NCBI RefSeq assembly: GCF_000710915.1 | Contig: NZ_BAUA01000012.1 | Coordinates: 1-56,605, forward strand | DNA from: Nocardia brasiliensis IFM 10847 | Lineage (GTDB): Bacteria > Actinomycetota > Actinomycetes > Mycobacteriales > Mycobacteriaceae | Reading direction: 5' to 3' | DNA: 56,605 bases | Part shown: positions 25,764 through 33,575 of the stretch, piece by piece | How the letters are laid out: the number at the start of each line of letters is the position of its first letter | Position numbering within the stretch: position 1 is the stretch's first letter | Position numbers and translations under genes: made by a program | The notes under the pieces: generated by a model | Database searches by the model: none | Seen by the model: only the letters and a program-made list of their open reading frames with translations | What the model was told of the DNA's origin: nothing

Positions 25764-26002
25764 CCGCCACAGTCCGAGGGACGGTCCGGATGTATAACAG
25801 GGAGAATGGGTGGGGATTCGTCCGGCCGGATGGCAGACAAGACGATGTGCTTCTCCGAGGAACCGAGTTACCTCCAGAGACTGAAAATGCTTGGGGGAAA
25901 CGGCAAACCGCCGTACACACGCGAGTCCGATTCGAGATAGCGCTGGAGCCGATTGGCCCCTGCGCGAAACACGTTGTACAGCTGCGCGAAGGCGACCGAT
26001 GA
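25760..26002 (+). CDS. Diverged cold-shock-domain protein
   Basis: This encodes 80 residues, coupled to the upstream gene by a four-base overlap. GTVRMYNRENGWGFVRPDGRQDDVLLRGTEL aligns with the cold-shock OB fold: the RNP1 motif KGFGFI appears as NGWGFV, and the RNP2 motif VFVHxS as DVLLRGT. CSD proteins are 65-70 residues and melt RNA structure. Here the second aromatic cluster is largely replaced, so RNA binding could be weaker or different. A C-terminal extension carries a Cys. It closes the small-gene operon and converges on the DUF5753 regulator. Possible role: transcription anti-termination or regulation of the element; inference only. Confidence 0.6.
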   Translation: MTATVRGTVRMYNRENGWGFVRPDGRQDDVLLRGTELPPETENAWGKRQTAVHTRVRFEIALEPIGPCAKHVVQLREGDR

Positions 26003-26076
26003 CATCTGAATGTGTACCTCGGCCTGCCGGTCGAATTGCTGTCGATGCCGGACGTGCGCTTCTGCCGCTTGGGGAT

Positions 26077-26913
26077 TCAGCCGATTCGCCGATGGCTCAG
26101 CGCCGGGGCAATCAAGGCTCGTGCGTCGTCGCCGTATACGGCATGCCGATGCAGGGCTGCCCACGCCTTCTCGTAGTACGCCAGTTCGGATGGGCTGGTG
26201 ACGGAGAGCTCGGCGCTGACGGTTTCGACCATGACGAGCCGATGGTCGAACGCCGCGAACGAGGTGGTGGTGTAGATGAATGGAAAGGTGCGCGGGACGA
26301 TCCCCAGCGACAACCGCGGCAGGGCCATCACATCGATAAGGTGCTGGAGTTGGCCCGCCATGACCATGTTGTCGCCGACCGTGGTGTACAGCGCCTGTTC
26401 GGCGAGCAGGATCGTGATTCGGCGCGTGCCCGCATGCAACACGTGCTGCCGTTGCATGCGAGCGGTGACTGCTTCGTCGAGATCGTCAGTGGTGCTGAGG
26501 AATTCGATGCATGTCGACAACACGGTGCGAGCGTATGCCTCGGTCTGGAGCAGGCCGGGGACGATGAGCTGGCACCAGTTACGGATGGTGCGGGTAGACG
26601 CTTCGAGTTCGATGCTGCGCCGTTGTCGACGGCCGTGCCCGCTGGCGGCAATCCGCTTCCATTCCGCCCACATGGATTCGATGTTGGTCAAGGTGGCGAG
26701 CAGGTCGGGCAGGACGAGGGTGGCGGCGGTGATATCGCACCACACGGCCAGATCATCAGCGCTGGGAGTCTGCTGGCCGAGTTCGATCTTCGATACCTTC
26801 GGCGACCCCCATCCGGCGCGTTCGGCCAGTTGCACCCCTGTGAGCTGCGCTGCTTTACGGAGGTCGCGAAGGCGAGTCCCCAAGACCTTCCGCGCCTGTT
26901 CGACACCTGTCAT
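26077..26913 (-). CDS. XRE-type HTH regulator with DUF5753 domain
   Basis: This encodes 278 residues, typical for the family. Residues about 8-65 are a HTH (LGTRLRDLRKAAQLTGVQLAERAGWGSPKVSKIELGQ), and residues about 90-265 are the DUF5753 effector region (IVPGLLQTEAYARTVL, MQRQHVL, ILLAEQALYTTVGDNMVM, LSLGIVP). This family includes antitoxin-like (Scr1-type) regulators, normally paired with a small protein such as DUF397 or, as here, a DUF6879 gene. The DUF6879 gene ends directly at its start, so both are one operon. It probably represses its own operon and counteracts or senses its partner. Confidence 0.88.
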   Translation of the reverse strand: MTGVEQARKVLGTRLRDLRKAAQLTGVQLAERAGWGSPKVSKIELGQQTPSADDLAVWCDITAATLVLPDLLATLTNIESMWAEWKRIAASGHGRRQRRSIELEASTRTIRNWCQLIVPGLLQTEAYARTVLSTCIEFLSTTDDLDEAVTARMQRQHVLHAGTRRITILLAEQALYTTVGDNMVMAGQLQHLIDVMALPRLSLGIVPRTFPFIYTTTSFAAFDHRLVMVETVSAELSVTSPSELAYYEKAWAALHRHAVYGDDARALIAPALSHRRIG

Positions 26914-27456
26914 CTACAGCGAGCCCGCAGCGTATTCGTCATGACGAATAGCCCTGGGCCACAGGGCGTTACGGATCGAGACAGCTCGGCCTACCTCGAT
27001 GGGATCGCGGGTCACCGCGAGGCCGGAGAAGTCCCCCGAGCGATCGAACAGTGTCCACGCGAGAATGCTGTCGTCGAGCAGCCACCACTCATCGGCGGTG
27101 AGTTCAGACGGATCGGTGCGGTGACGGGGCAGCCACCGGACGTCCTCTCCGTGGGCGATGTTGTGACCGGCGGTGACCGTGTGCAGAAATTGGATGTACT
27201 CGGTGTGTGGCTCGGTGACCACGCGCAGCCGTTGCATCGTGATGCCGCGAGCCGTCGTGGCAGTGCACAGATCGGCCCAGCGTTGCCAATCGGGCGGATA
27301 GTTGTCCGGGTCCAGCGGCACAAGCCCGGCACGCCATCGCCGGATCGGCTCATCCTCGTTGCTCAGCGTGTGGTCGTCCTCGACCTCGATGTGGAACGCC
27401 TGCCGCGTGGCCATCTCCAGCAGGTCTGACGTCGTGCCCGGCGGCAGATAGAGCAT
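26914..27456 (-). CDS. DUF6879-family protein
   Basis: This encodes 180 residues. It shows family landmarks: FHIEVEDDH, then RRWRAGLV, RGITMQRLRVVTEPHTEYIQF, HNIAHGEDVRWLPR, and the WWLLDDSILAWTLFD segment with the final RNALWPRAI. DUF6879 proteins are paired across Actinobacteria with DUF5753 HTH regulators; the biochemical role is not established. The conserved aspartate- and tryptophan-rich core suggests a ligand-binding or catalytic pocket. The gene sits between a 105-residue gene and the regulator, four and zero bases away. A toxin-antitoxin-like or signalling module is likely; this is inference. Confidence 0.8.
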   Translation of the reverse strand: MLYLPPGTTSDLLEMATRQAFHIEVEDDHTLSNEDEPIRRWRAGLVPLDPDNYPPDWQRWADLCTATTARGITMQRLRVVTEPHTEYIQFLHTVTAGHNIAHGEDVRWLPRHRTDPSELTADEWWLLDDSILAWTLFDRSGDFSGLAVTRDPIEVGRAVSIRNALWPRAIRHDEYAAGSL

Positions 27457-27460
27457 CCGA

Positions 27461-27778
27461 TCACCACCTTCGTTCCGTGGCCGCCGCCGGAATCTCGATA
27501 CAAATCTCGTGGTCCGGAGTCTGGATCACCGCCTGGCGCTCATCGTCGACCACAGGCAGCCCGGCGAGGGTGAACGTCCCGCGGCCAGTGTCGGTCAGCG
27601 TAGCGCCGAGGTGGGTATCGGGTGCCAGCCAGGTGAGCAGCATGTGCGGGATCTCCACGTGATCGGGCTGGCCGGGGACCTTCAAACCCTGCGCGCAATA
27701 GACGCCACGGTCGTCATCAATCCACAGCCGCGGCGAGCCTTCATTGCCGGTCGGCCCTCCGAGCAGTCGCAACACCAT
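27461..27778 (-). CDS. Small hypothetical protein (105 aa), first gene of the DUF5753/DUF6879 operon
   Basis: ATG 27778 is preceded on the minus strand by AAAGGAGGACGG, an excellent ribosome binding site. The product is a small beta-rich domain (SPRLWIDDDRGVYCAQGLKV, IEIPAAATERRW). No catalytic motif is seen. It precedes the DUF6879 gene by four bases and is a good third partner of that module. The upstream 200 bases form a divergent promoter region with the operon starting at 27983, with a local dip in GC near 27780-27900. Confidence 0.6.
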   Translation of the reverse strand: MVLRLLGGPTGNEGSPRLWIDDDRGVYCAQGLKVPGQPDHVEIPHMLLTWLAPDTHLGATLTDTGRGTFTLAGLPVVDDERQAVIQTPDHEICIEIPAAATERRW

Positions 27779-27982
27779 GACCGTCCTCCTTTTCTAGCAA
27801 CTCTAGATATGGATCCTCATTGTCCAGTTCAAAGGCCTCAATTGTCACCACTTCAAGAAAACTGGAGAAAAATTGTTGCTCCGTCACCAAGCCGGTTCCT
27901 AATGTCCGAAGTACGCCACTACCGGCGGCGGTAGTCGTCGTCGCGGCCCGCAGGCTGTCCACCATCGATGACGGAGGGGGAG

Positions 27983-28225
27983 ATGACGCACACGGACGAG
28001 GTCCGTCAGGCGACCGTTCTCTCCGATTGCTCGGCGGCGTGGCATGTCGACGGCGGCACTGTCCGTGTCGACACGTTGTGCAAGGGCCGCTTGGTGATCG
28101 ACCTCGGCGGGCTCGAGCTGGGCAAATGCCTCGACGCAGGGATGCCACGGCGGCTGTGGGAGCGTGTCCGCTTCGAGTTCGAAACACGGTATGTGACAAC
28201 GAGTCTCGGACAGGAGCTGTGGTGA
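27983..28225 (+). CDS. Small hypothetical protein (80 aa), operon leader gene
   Basis: ATG 27983 follows GGAGGGGGAG; ATG 27968 is an alternative. The protein is a compact soluble domain with strands CSAAWHVDGGTVRVDTLCKGRLVIDLGGLELG and a helix ending in RVRFEFETRYVTT. It starts a tightly packed plus-strand operon that runs through two methyltransferases; the next start overlaps its stop by four bases (GTGA). Function unknown. Confidence 0.55.
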   Translation: MTHTDEVRQATVLSDCSAAWHVDGGTVRVDTLCKGRLVIDLGGLELGKCLDAGMPRRLWERVRFEFETRYVTTSLGQELW

Positions 28226-28380
28226 CCGTGGTGTTCGAGGCCCTCGCTGTCGGCTGCGTTGTAGTCACCGGACTGCTCAGTGTCACGGCGGTGGCGATGG
28301 CGTTGCGGCAGGATGCCTCGCCCGATGGTCGCCGGGAAGAGATCCGCTGTCGCGCGGCAAGAGAGCGTGATGCGAGGTGA
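28222..28380 (+). CDS. Small membrane protein (52 aa)
   Basis: GTG 28222 overlaps the preceding stop by four bases, and its own stop overlaps the start of the methyltransferase at 28377 by four bases. Residues about 3-27 form one membrane segment (VVFEALAVGCVVVTGLLSVTAVAMAL), then a charged tail. The double translational coupling is the main support for this very short gene. It could anchor or regulate the methyltransferases downstream, but that is speculation. Confidence 0.45.
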   Translation: MTVVFEALAVGCVVVTGLLSVTAVAMALRQDASPDGRREEIRCRAARERDAR

Positions 28381-29351
28381 CGGGCTTGGATCGTGTTCCC
28401 GTCTACAGGCCGTACGTGCCCAGCTCGGCACGGATCTGGGAGTACTTGCGGGACGGCAAGGACTTCTACGAGCCCGACGAAGAGATCGCGAAGCGTATGC
28501 TCGCCCTCGAGCCGAACTCCAGTCACGTTGCGATGCTCGTCCGCGTATTTCTCTGCCGTGCTGTGCGATTGGCCGCTGAGGCAGGTGTGCGCCAGTTCAT
28601 CGACCTCGGCACCGGCCTGCCCGCCCTCGCCAATGTTCACGAGGTGGCCTGCAAGATCGAGCCCGCGTCCCGTGTCGTCTACATCGACAACGACCCCATG
28701 GTCTGCGCGCACTGCGACGCGCTGTTGGCGCACCGGACGGTGGTGCAGGCCGATGTCCGGCGCCCGGCCGAGATCATCGGCCAACTCAAGGACCAGGGGC
28801 TCATCGACTTCCGCGAGCCCGTCGCCGTGACCATGGTCGGCGTGCTCGACCACGTGATGGACGAAGAAGACCCCGCCGGAATCGTTGCTGTGTTTCGTAA
28901 CGCCATGGCAGCGGGCAGCTATCTCGCCCTCGCCCACGGGTCCACCGAGACCGACGCCGAGTTCATCTACCAAACCCAAGCCGACACCGTCGCCACTCCT
29001 GCACAGCTGTGCTACCGCTCTCCCGCCGAAATCGAAAAACTCATGGCGGGCTTCGACCTGCTTCCGCCCGGCATCGCACCGATAAAGGCGTTCCTCGCCA
29101 ACGGAAACTACCTGCCTGAAACGAGGTGGGTCTTCTCCGGCGGCATCGGCCGCCTATGGCACCCGGACCGCCGCACCCCAGTGTCGGCCAACTCGGTTGC
29201 CAGCCACGTTGTTAGCGGTTTGCCCGACCAGCTGGAACCTCCCCCTCCCCGCATGCCAGCCCGGAACTACCAAGCCGGTCAACGTAGGTGGCGGCGCCAT
29301 TTTCCGTTGTCGTACACCCGGATTGAAGGATTAACCTCGTGTCCGGCATAG
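28377..29351 (+). CDS. DUF574-type SAM-dependent methyltransferase, copy 1, extended
   Basis: This encodes 324 residues; the family is usually about 270. The SAM-binding region FIDLGTGLPALANVHEVA (74-91) and the ribose-side VVYIDNDPMVCAH are intact, followed by QADVRRPAEI and VGVLDHVMDEEDP. The N-terminal YMLGGKDNY motif of the next gene reads YLRDGKDFY here, a departure at its conserved glycine and asparagine. It has about 45 extra residues at the C terminus, which overlap the start of copy 2 by 13 bases. The family is abundant in Actinobacteria near regulator genes; the substrate is unknown. It may differ in substrate from copy 2. Confidence 0.85.
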   Translation: MTGLDRVPVYRPYVPSSARIWEYLRDGKDFYEPDEEIAKRMLALEPNSSHVAMLVRVFLCRAVRLAAEAGVRQFIDLGTGLPALANVHEVACKIEPASRVVYIDNDPMVCAHCDALLAHRTVVQADVRRPAEIIGQLKDQGLIDFREPVAVTMVGVLDHVMDEEDPAGIVAVFRNAMAAGSYLALAHGSTETDAEFIYQTQADTVATPAQLCYRSPAEIEKLMAGFDLLPPGIAPIKAFLANGNYLPETRWVFSGGIGRLWHPDRRTPVSANSVASHVVSGLPDQLEPPPPRMPARNYQAGQRRWRRHFPLSYTRIEGLTSCPA

Positions 29352-30130
29352 ATCGTGCGCCCGGCCTCGATCCCTCGGTTCCCAACTCCGCACGGATCTA
29401 CAACTACATGCTCGGAGGCAAAGACAACTACCCGATCGATCGGCAGGTCGCCCACCGCTTGCTCTCCGTCGCTCCTGACACCAAGATCCTGGCGTGGTTC
29501 GTCCGTAAATTCATGGTCCACGCCGTCGAATTGGCCGCCGACGCGCGAGTCAAACAGTTCATCGACCTCGGGTCAGGCATTCCCGCCTCACCGAACGTGC
29601 ACGAGGTAGCGCGCGAGATCCACCCCACCGCACGGGTCGTCTACGTCGATAACGACCTTGTGGCGTGTCGCCACTGCGAAGCGCTGCTCGCTCGGCCGCG
29701 CGGCGTGTCGGTCGTGCAGGGCGATATCCGCAGCCCGCAGCAGATCATCGACCAGATCGACGCCGAATCGCTCATCGACTTCAGCAGGCCGGTCGCGGTG
29801 CTGATCGTCGGGGTCCTGCATTACGTGATGGACGAGGAGTATCCCGGCGAGATCATCGCGGCGTTCCGCGACGTCATGGCACCCGGCAGCTACCTGGTCG
29901 TCGCGCATGCGACGGACGACACCCATCCCGAGTTCCAGTCGCAGACGCAGTCGGAGACTGATAACACCTCTGCGCAACTGTGTTACCGATCCACGAGCGA
30001 GATCGAGACGCTCATGAAGGGCTTCGAACTCCTCTCGCCCGGCATCGCGCCGGTCCAGCAGTTCCTCGGATCGGATCTGCCCACGACCCGACTCGCGATG
30101 CATGGCGGCATCGGCCGCCGAACGGACTGA
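29339..30130 (+). CDS. DUF574-type SAM-dependent methyltransferase, copy 2
   Basis: This encodes 263 residues, family-standard. GTG 29339 has GAAGGA about 15 bases upstream, inside the end of copy 1. YMLGGKDNYPIDR, FIDLGSGIPASPNVHEVA (74-91), VVYVDNDLVACRHCEALL, QGDIRSP and VLHYVMDEEYPGEIIAAFRDVMAPGSYLV are canonical. SAM-loop positions match copy 1 residue for residue, so the pair arose by tandem duplication and then diverged. It probably acts on a small molecule or on a partner encoded in the same operon. The next gene starts 30 bases later. Confidence 0.88.
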   Translation: MSGIDRAPGLDPSVPNSARIYNYMLGGKDNYPIDRQVAHRLLSVAPDTKILAWFVRKFMVHAVELAADARVKQFIDLGSGIPASPNVHEVAREIHPTARVVYVDNDLVACRHCEALLARPRGVSVVQGDIRSPQQIIDQIDAESLIDFSRPVAVLIVGVLHYVMDEEYPGEIIAAFRDVMAPGSYLVVAHATDDTHPEFQSQTQSETDNTSAQLCYRSTSEIETLMKGFELLSPGIAPVQQFLGSDLPTTRLAMHGGIGRRTD

Positions 30131-30160
30131 AAGTCCGAAAAGCCGTACAGGTCAACGACA

Positions 30161-31033
30161 ATGACTCGCACACCTCGGAGGATCATGGGACGCCGAGCCC
30201 GTTCCAGACGCGACAACGAGAACACCGCAGCACGACTTCGAGTGCTCGGGCACCTGGCCGACACAGGCGGTGCCGCGACGACAACCCAGATCGCCGAGGC
30301 GATTTCGCACAGCTCGCTGCCCACGCTGACACACATCCTGGAAACGCTGACGGCTGACGGGCACGTCTTCGGAGAGAACTCACGCGACGGCCAACGGCAA
30401 TGGACGATCACCGACAAAGGGCGGCGAGCGCGCGACCATCCAGACACGGCCGCGGCTGCCGGGCTGGCTCCGCTGCCCGACGTGGTTCGCCTGCTCACCC
30501 TGTGGGACGGCCTATTCGAATCATCGACCCAGCTCGAGCACGCAACACGTGTCTGTGTCGGGCTATGGATGGAGCTACTCAAGCATGTGGTCATCCGCGG
30601 CGCTGACGACCTCGCCGTGTATCACCTCGAAGGCGATGCACTGGACCTCTACACGGCCGTCGTCCGCGTACTCGATGATGAGGTGACCTGGCATCTGGGC
30701 AACGATCCCGACTCGGTTGTCCTCATCGACGATGACGATCCGGACCTGGCCACAGTCGGTGAACTCATCGCCGAGATCGCCTGCTACTCAGTGCTTCTCG
30801 ACAAATGGCCCAAATCCCTGCCGGACTGCCCGCTGAGCGCCCCGTTCAACCACGTCGGAGCACTGTACGACGCGCTGGTGACAGACCTGGTAAGCGGCAG
30901 CGCACGACAGCCCCGCCGCCGATCACACGGCATGCCGCCGATCCAGCCACCGCGGCGTATCGATCTGGGACGTATCGCGCCCGACCTCGCACCCGACAGC
31001 CCCGCGACAATCATCGACAACCCGAACCGATAG
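30161..31033 (+). CDS. Winged-helix-like regulator, family not recognised
   Basis: This encodes 290 residues from ATG 30161; ATG 30185 has GGAGG at 30177-30181 but at tight spacing, and either may be used. Residues about 20-95 look like a winged helix-turn-helix (RLRVLGHLADTGGAATTTQIAEAI, THILETLTADGHVFGEN, GQRQWTITDKGRRARD). The remainder is acidic and helical with DLYTAVVRVLDDEVTWHLG and an aspartate-rich run, then a proline-rich tail. It follows the tandem methyltransferases in the same operon and could regulate it. Confidence 0.6.
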   Translation: MTRTPRRIMGRRARSRRDNENTAARLRVLGHLADTGGAATTTQIAEAISHSSLPTLTHILETLTADGHVFGENSRDGQRQWTITDKGRRARDHPDTAAAAGLAPLPDVVRLLTLWDGLFESSTQLEHATRVCVGLWMELLKHVVIRGADDLAVYHLEGDALDLYTAVVRVLDDEVTWHLGNDPDSVVLIDDDDPDLATVGELIAEIACYSVLLDKWPKSLPDCPLSAPFNHVGALYDALVTDLVSGSARQPRRRSHGMPPIQPPRRIDLGRIAPDLAPDSPATIIDNPNR

Positions 31034-31040
31034 GGGCGAC

Positions 31041-32102
31041 ATGAGCAACGACGAGCAGATGATGATCGATCTCGGCCAGCTCGACCTCACACCCGTCACC
31101 CGGCGCACACCTCCCGGCCCGGCCGACTGGGTGCGCTGGTTCGCTCAGATGGACGCCGAGCTGCGCAGATTCGCCACCGAGACGATTCCCGGTCTCCCGC
31201 ACCCGATCTGGTCTACCGAGGCCATCGATCGGGTCGGCGAGGTGTTCGATCGGATTTTCCCTGATAGGGAAACCGTCGCCGACCCGGCCAACGCCGATCT
31301 GGTCGATCAGTTCCTGCGGTGGTTCGGTGAGTGCTACACCCACTACACCGACGACGAATGGTGCTACTCCACCTACGGACCCGCCATCTACAACGCCGCC
31401 GACGACCCGAAAGGCGAAGGGCCGACCGCCGTACGGTTCTGGCTGAACTATGCGGCCGAGTACGGCTTCGACTACATCCGCAGCCATTTCCGGCCCGAGT
31501 CCGAAACCGAGTACGTCGATGACGAATACCGCCGGCGCCAACAAAAACGCCATGCTGCGGCCACCGCAGCACTCCAGCGATTCCTGAACACCAGCACCGA
31601 ACCCAGTGCAAACTCCGCGTGGGACGCATGGGTCGCCCCGTACCGCCGCGTGCGGCAGCTCCGGGCATTCCTCGATCGCATCGGATGGGATGACCTGCCG
31701 CCCGAGCCATGGAGCGACGACAGCGACGATGTCGAGAGGATCGGCGCGCTGCTCACCGACTGGTTCCCGAGTCGCAAAGCCATGGTCGCCGCCGAAAACG
31801 CTGACCGCGCCGACCAAGTCGTGTGCTTCCTCGGCGAATGCCTGATCCGCTACGGACACGGCCGCTGGTTCGACCGCCGCCAGTACGACGATATGCACTT
31901 GGTCCATATGGGTGAGAAGTCGATCCTGTCCCTCTACGACGGATTCGAACCCGCGATCGTCGTGCCATACGAGACGACCAACTACGGCGTGCCGTTCTTC
32001 ACCTACGTGGCAGGCGAGCTGCTACCGCGGGCGGTCAAGAACTTCGCGGACATGACCCGATTCCTGCAAGGGTTTCACCGGATAGACGCGCGACTGGAAT
32101 AA
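31041..32102 (+). CDS. Hypothetical protein (353 aa) with an internal duplication
   Basis: ATG 31041 is seven bases after the previous stop with GGGGCG upstream. Two halves look related: AIDRVGEVFDRIFPDRE and FLRWFGECYTHYTDDEWCYS in the first, DVERIGALLTDWFPSRK and FLGECLIRYGHGRWFDR in the second. Each has an acidic helix, an ADQ/VDQ segment, a GEC motif and an aromatic end. The centre has an RRRQQKRHAAATAALQRF helix. No known domain is recognised. It closes the operon 27983-32102 and resembles a repeat-built immunity-type fold, but that is only a hint. Confidence 0.6.
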   Translation: MSNDEQMMIDLGQLDLTPVTRRTPPGPADWVRWFAQMDAELRRFATETIPGLPHPIWSTEAIDRVGEVFDRIFPDRETVADPANADLVDQFLRWFGECYTHYTDDEWCYSTYGPAIYNAADDPKGEGPTAVRFWLNYAAEYGFDYIRSHFRPESETEYVDDEYRRRQQKRHAAATAALQRFLNTSTEPSANSAWDAWVAPYRRVRQLRAFLDRIGWDDLPPEPWSDDSDDVERIGALLTDWFPSRKAMVAAENADRADQVVCFLGECLIRYGHGRWFDRRQYDDMHLVHMGEKSILSLYDGFEPAIVVPYETTNYGVPFFTYVAGELLPRAVKNFADMTRFLQGFHRIDARLE

Positions 32103-32490
32103 TGCTGAGCCGACGCACGCGCTGGAGCCTCCAGATGAGGATCTCGGCGAATGCCCTTATCCGCCTTCTTGTCTCGGGCGTTTGGATTCACGACGGCCGG
32201 AGATAGCGCTCAGCAGCAGATGCCAAAATGGCAGTTCGGGGGCGGAGACGGGCGCGCATGCGGTCTCCATCACCGCCTCATAACGTCTGGTTCGAAGGCA
32301 ATCGGATCTCGGGGTCCAGAAAACTCAGAAACCCGGCTACGCCACTGTCGCGTTTCGACACCCACTATTCGGATGGGCGGTCATTACACCGGATCCTCGA
32401 TGACCGTTCCACAGGACCAACACCCGTTCCGCGCTCGCCGCACAGCAGCACTTGACCACTTGGATCCGATCGCCCGAAAGGATGCCTTCT
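32103..32490. other. Intergenic region without a supported gene
   Basis: About 390 bases with no credible frame. It contains short inverted segments such as tgccaaaatggca near 32221 and presumably the promoter for the gene at 32491. Confidence 0.5.
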
Positions 32491-33408
32491 GTGATTTCTG
32501 CCCCGTTCCTCGCGCCCGACGCACCGGTGGTGCTGCTGGACACTCAGATCGGTTTCGACCTCGACGATGCCCTCGCTTTATGGCTGGCGACGCGTTCAGT
32601 CACCAACCTCGGTGTCCTCACTACCGACGAACTCTCCGACTACGAGCGCGCGCACTTGACTCGCGAGGTCCTGGACGGTCTGGGCCGCCCAGAAGTACCT
32701 GTCATCGCCGGGCGGCGGGTGCCCGACGCGCAGGAGCGTTTTGTCATGGCCGGATCGGTGCCGTGTACTCGGCCGGTCCGGACCGATCTGATCGACTATG
32801 TCAGTGCTGTCTACGAAGGTTCGACTCAGCGGGTGATCTGGACCTGCTTGGGTCCGGCATCCAATCTCGCGGACTTGCTCGTCGTACGCCCCGAGTTCGC
32901 CGAGCAAACCGATCTCGTGATGATGGGCGGCTGGCTCGACCAGTATCGGCGACCCGATCGAGCCTCCCATAACCTGCGCGTGGATCCACGCGCGTTCGGG
33001 CTGGTCATGCGGACCATACGACGGCCCCGGCTCGTGATGAGCACTCACACCAATGCGCCCGCTCTGGCGATCACCCCTACCTCGCACCTCGCTACCTGGC
33101 TGGCAATGCCGCAGGCACCAGCTGACTTCGCGCTGATTGCGGAGAACGCGACTCGATGGTTCGACTACAGGCTTCGCCGCACCCCCGACGCTGAGCCGAG
33201 TAGCTGGATGAGCGACCTGGTAGCGCTTGGCGCTGCCCTCGATGCTCCGGTCGTCGATTTCGCGACCGAAACCGTGCGCATCGAGCGGGACGCACGCATG
33301 TACCGCGACCCGAACGGCTGCGAAATCCAGGTCTCCACCCGGGTCGACTACGACGGGTTCCTCAACTGGCTCTCCGCCGTGCTGCCTATTACTCCGATCG
33401 GTACCTGA
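32491..33408 (+). CDS. Nucleoside-hydrolase-like protein, catalytic residues altered
   Basis: This encodes 305 residues. GTG 32491 is preceded by GAAAGG at 32476-32481; the overlapping ATG 32482 has no room for one. The opening PVVLLDTQIGFDLDDALAL matches the inosine-uridine nucleoside hydrolase signature DTDxGxDxDDALAL, but the second Asp, which binds calcium and acts as base in the family, is Gln19. The other Asps (17, 23, 25, 26) remain. The later HDPLAV motif region reads MSDLVALGAAL, also losing the His-Asp pair. Family members hydrolyse ribonucleosides to base and ribose. Here catalysis is probably lost or changed, so a binding or sensor role is possible. It stands alone. Confidence 0.7.
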   Translation: MISAPFLAPDAPVVLLDTQIGFDLDDALALWLATRSVTNLGVLTTDELSDYERAHLTREVLDGLGRPEVPVIAGRRVPDAQERFVMAGSVPCTRPVRTDLIDYVSAVYEGSTQRVIWTCLGPASNLADLLVVRPEFAEQTDLVMMGGWLDQYRRPDRASHNLRVDPRAFGLVMRTIRRPRLVMSTHTNAPALAITPTSHLATWLAMPQAPADFALIAENATRWFDYRLRRTPDAEPSSWMSDLVALGAALDAPVVDFATETVRIERDARMYRDPNGCEIQVSTRVDYDGFLNWLSAVLPITPIGT

Positions 33409-33575
33409 GCATCCGAAAACACCAGCGCACCATCACCGTCGAAGTCATCCGTGCGGAAAAGAGCTCTCTCCGTCGCGACATGGACAGCAGGCCAACGGTA
33501 CCGAGAGTCGCTCTCCGGGGTGGGCATTAGGGTTTGCGTCGAAGTACGTGGCTGCGGTGGAGGGCGGGAACTCGA

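Noticed and set aside
25891..27429. Plus-strand frame of more than 500 codons opposite the DUF5753 and DUF6879 genes
   Set aside because: It runs across two well-supported minus-strand genes and shows no domain of its own.
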